A stretch of DNA of 64,000 bases from Cyclina sinensis (taxonomy: Eukaryota > Mollusca > Bivalvia > Venerida > Veneridae). Positions within the stretch are counted from its first letter, which is position 1. The number at the start of each line of letters is the position of its first letter. The position numbers and the translations under genes were made by a program. Below, piece by piece: positions 63,862-64,000 of this stretch. The stretch is taken from positions 18,919,908 through 18,983,907 of the forward strand of contig JAAONU010000019.1 in NCBI GenBank assembly GCA_012932295.1, written 5' to 3'. The notes under the pieces are model-generated. The model worked only from the letters and a program-made list of their open reading frames with translations. It did not search any database and had not been told where the DNA came from.

Positions 63862-64000
63862 GTAAGTATATAAAAAAATATATAAATACATAAATAAACA
63901 ACCCTTTATCCTACTGGAAGCAGTTGCCTTATACTTTTTAACTCTAAATTATTTTATGGCAATTTTCATATCAACCCCCCATATCATCATCAAGACCATC

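Overview
This is an AT-rich animal genomic window, most likely from a bivalve mollusc. The coding sequence is split into short exons by long introns with GT-AG (once GC-AG) borders. It holds an ApeC (apextrin C-terminal) gene pair of a kind typical of marine invertebrates. Its repeats include elements with tandem cores, an ACGG-type tract and a terminal hairpin, as in the bivalve 'pearl' family. Introns and exons were read by hand from reading frame, splice sites, phase continuity and comparison between paralogues or known families; nothing was searched against a database.

Region by region: (1) 1-5511 (+), the 3' part of an apextrin-like gene: probable MACPF tail followed by a complete ApeC domain. 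(2) 5546-12100, intergenic and repeat-rich: a palindromic AT-rich element, a 1.6 kb terminal-inverted-repeat element carrying two different satellite arrays, a dead Tc1-like transposon with intact ends, and two inverted copies of one dispersed repeat. (3) 12874-18525 (+), a complete seven-exon secreted protein: signal peptide, small Cys-containing domain, Thr/Pro-rich mucin-like linker, ApeC. Its ApeC exons match those of gene 1 in length and phase, so the two are tandem paralogues with different N-terminal halves. (4) 21163-22320 (+), an intronless class A GPCR, and 27263-28170 (+), a frameshifted relative. Between and after them lie minisatellites, a MITE and a tRNA-Arg-derived SINE. (5) 33730-47773 (-), methylcrotonoyl-CoA carboxylase biotin-carrying alpha subunit (MCCC1): 15 coding exons with continuous phases, lacking only the first exon or exons. 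Its introns hold pearl-like elements and several minisatellites. (6) 48577-49731, a 1.16 kb non-autonomous pogo/mariner-type element with perfect 28 bp ends. (7) 51186-55929, LINE reverse-transcriptase tail fragments, two of them inside a very recent 1.1 kb tandem duplication. (8) 56409 to beyond 63861 (+), a gene with an ALS2CR8/CARF-like segment, a basic nuclear-localisation-like stretch and two C2H2-type zinc-finger-like motifs, running off the right edge.

The genes do not form one pathway. ApeC/MACPF proteins belong to innate immune or microbial-recognition families, the GPCR is probably a neuropeptide-type receptor, MCCC1 works in mitochondrial leucine breakdown, and the last gene is probably a nuclear DNA-binding protein. 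The strongest leads are the ApeC domain-swap pair, the end-to-end sequence matching within each pearl-like element, the MCCC1 intron bordered by an 11 nt direct repeat, and the higher-order structure of an intronic minisatellite.
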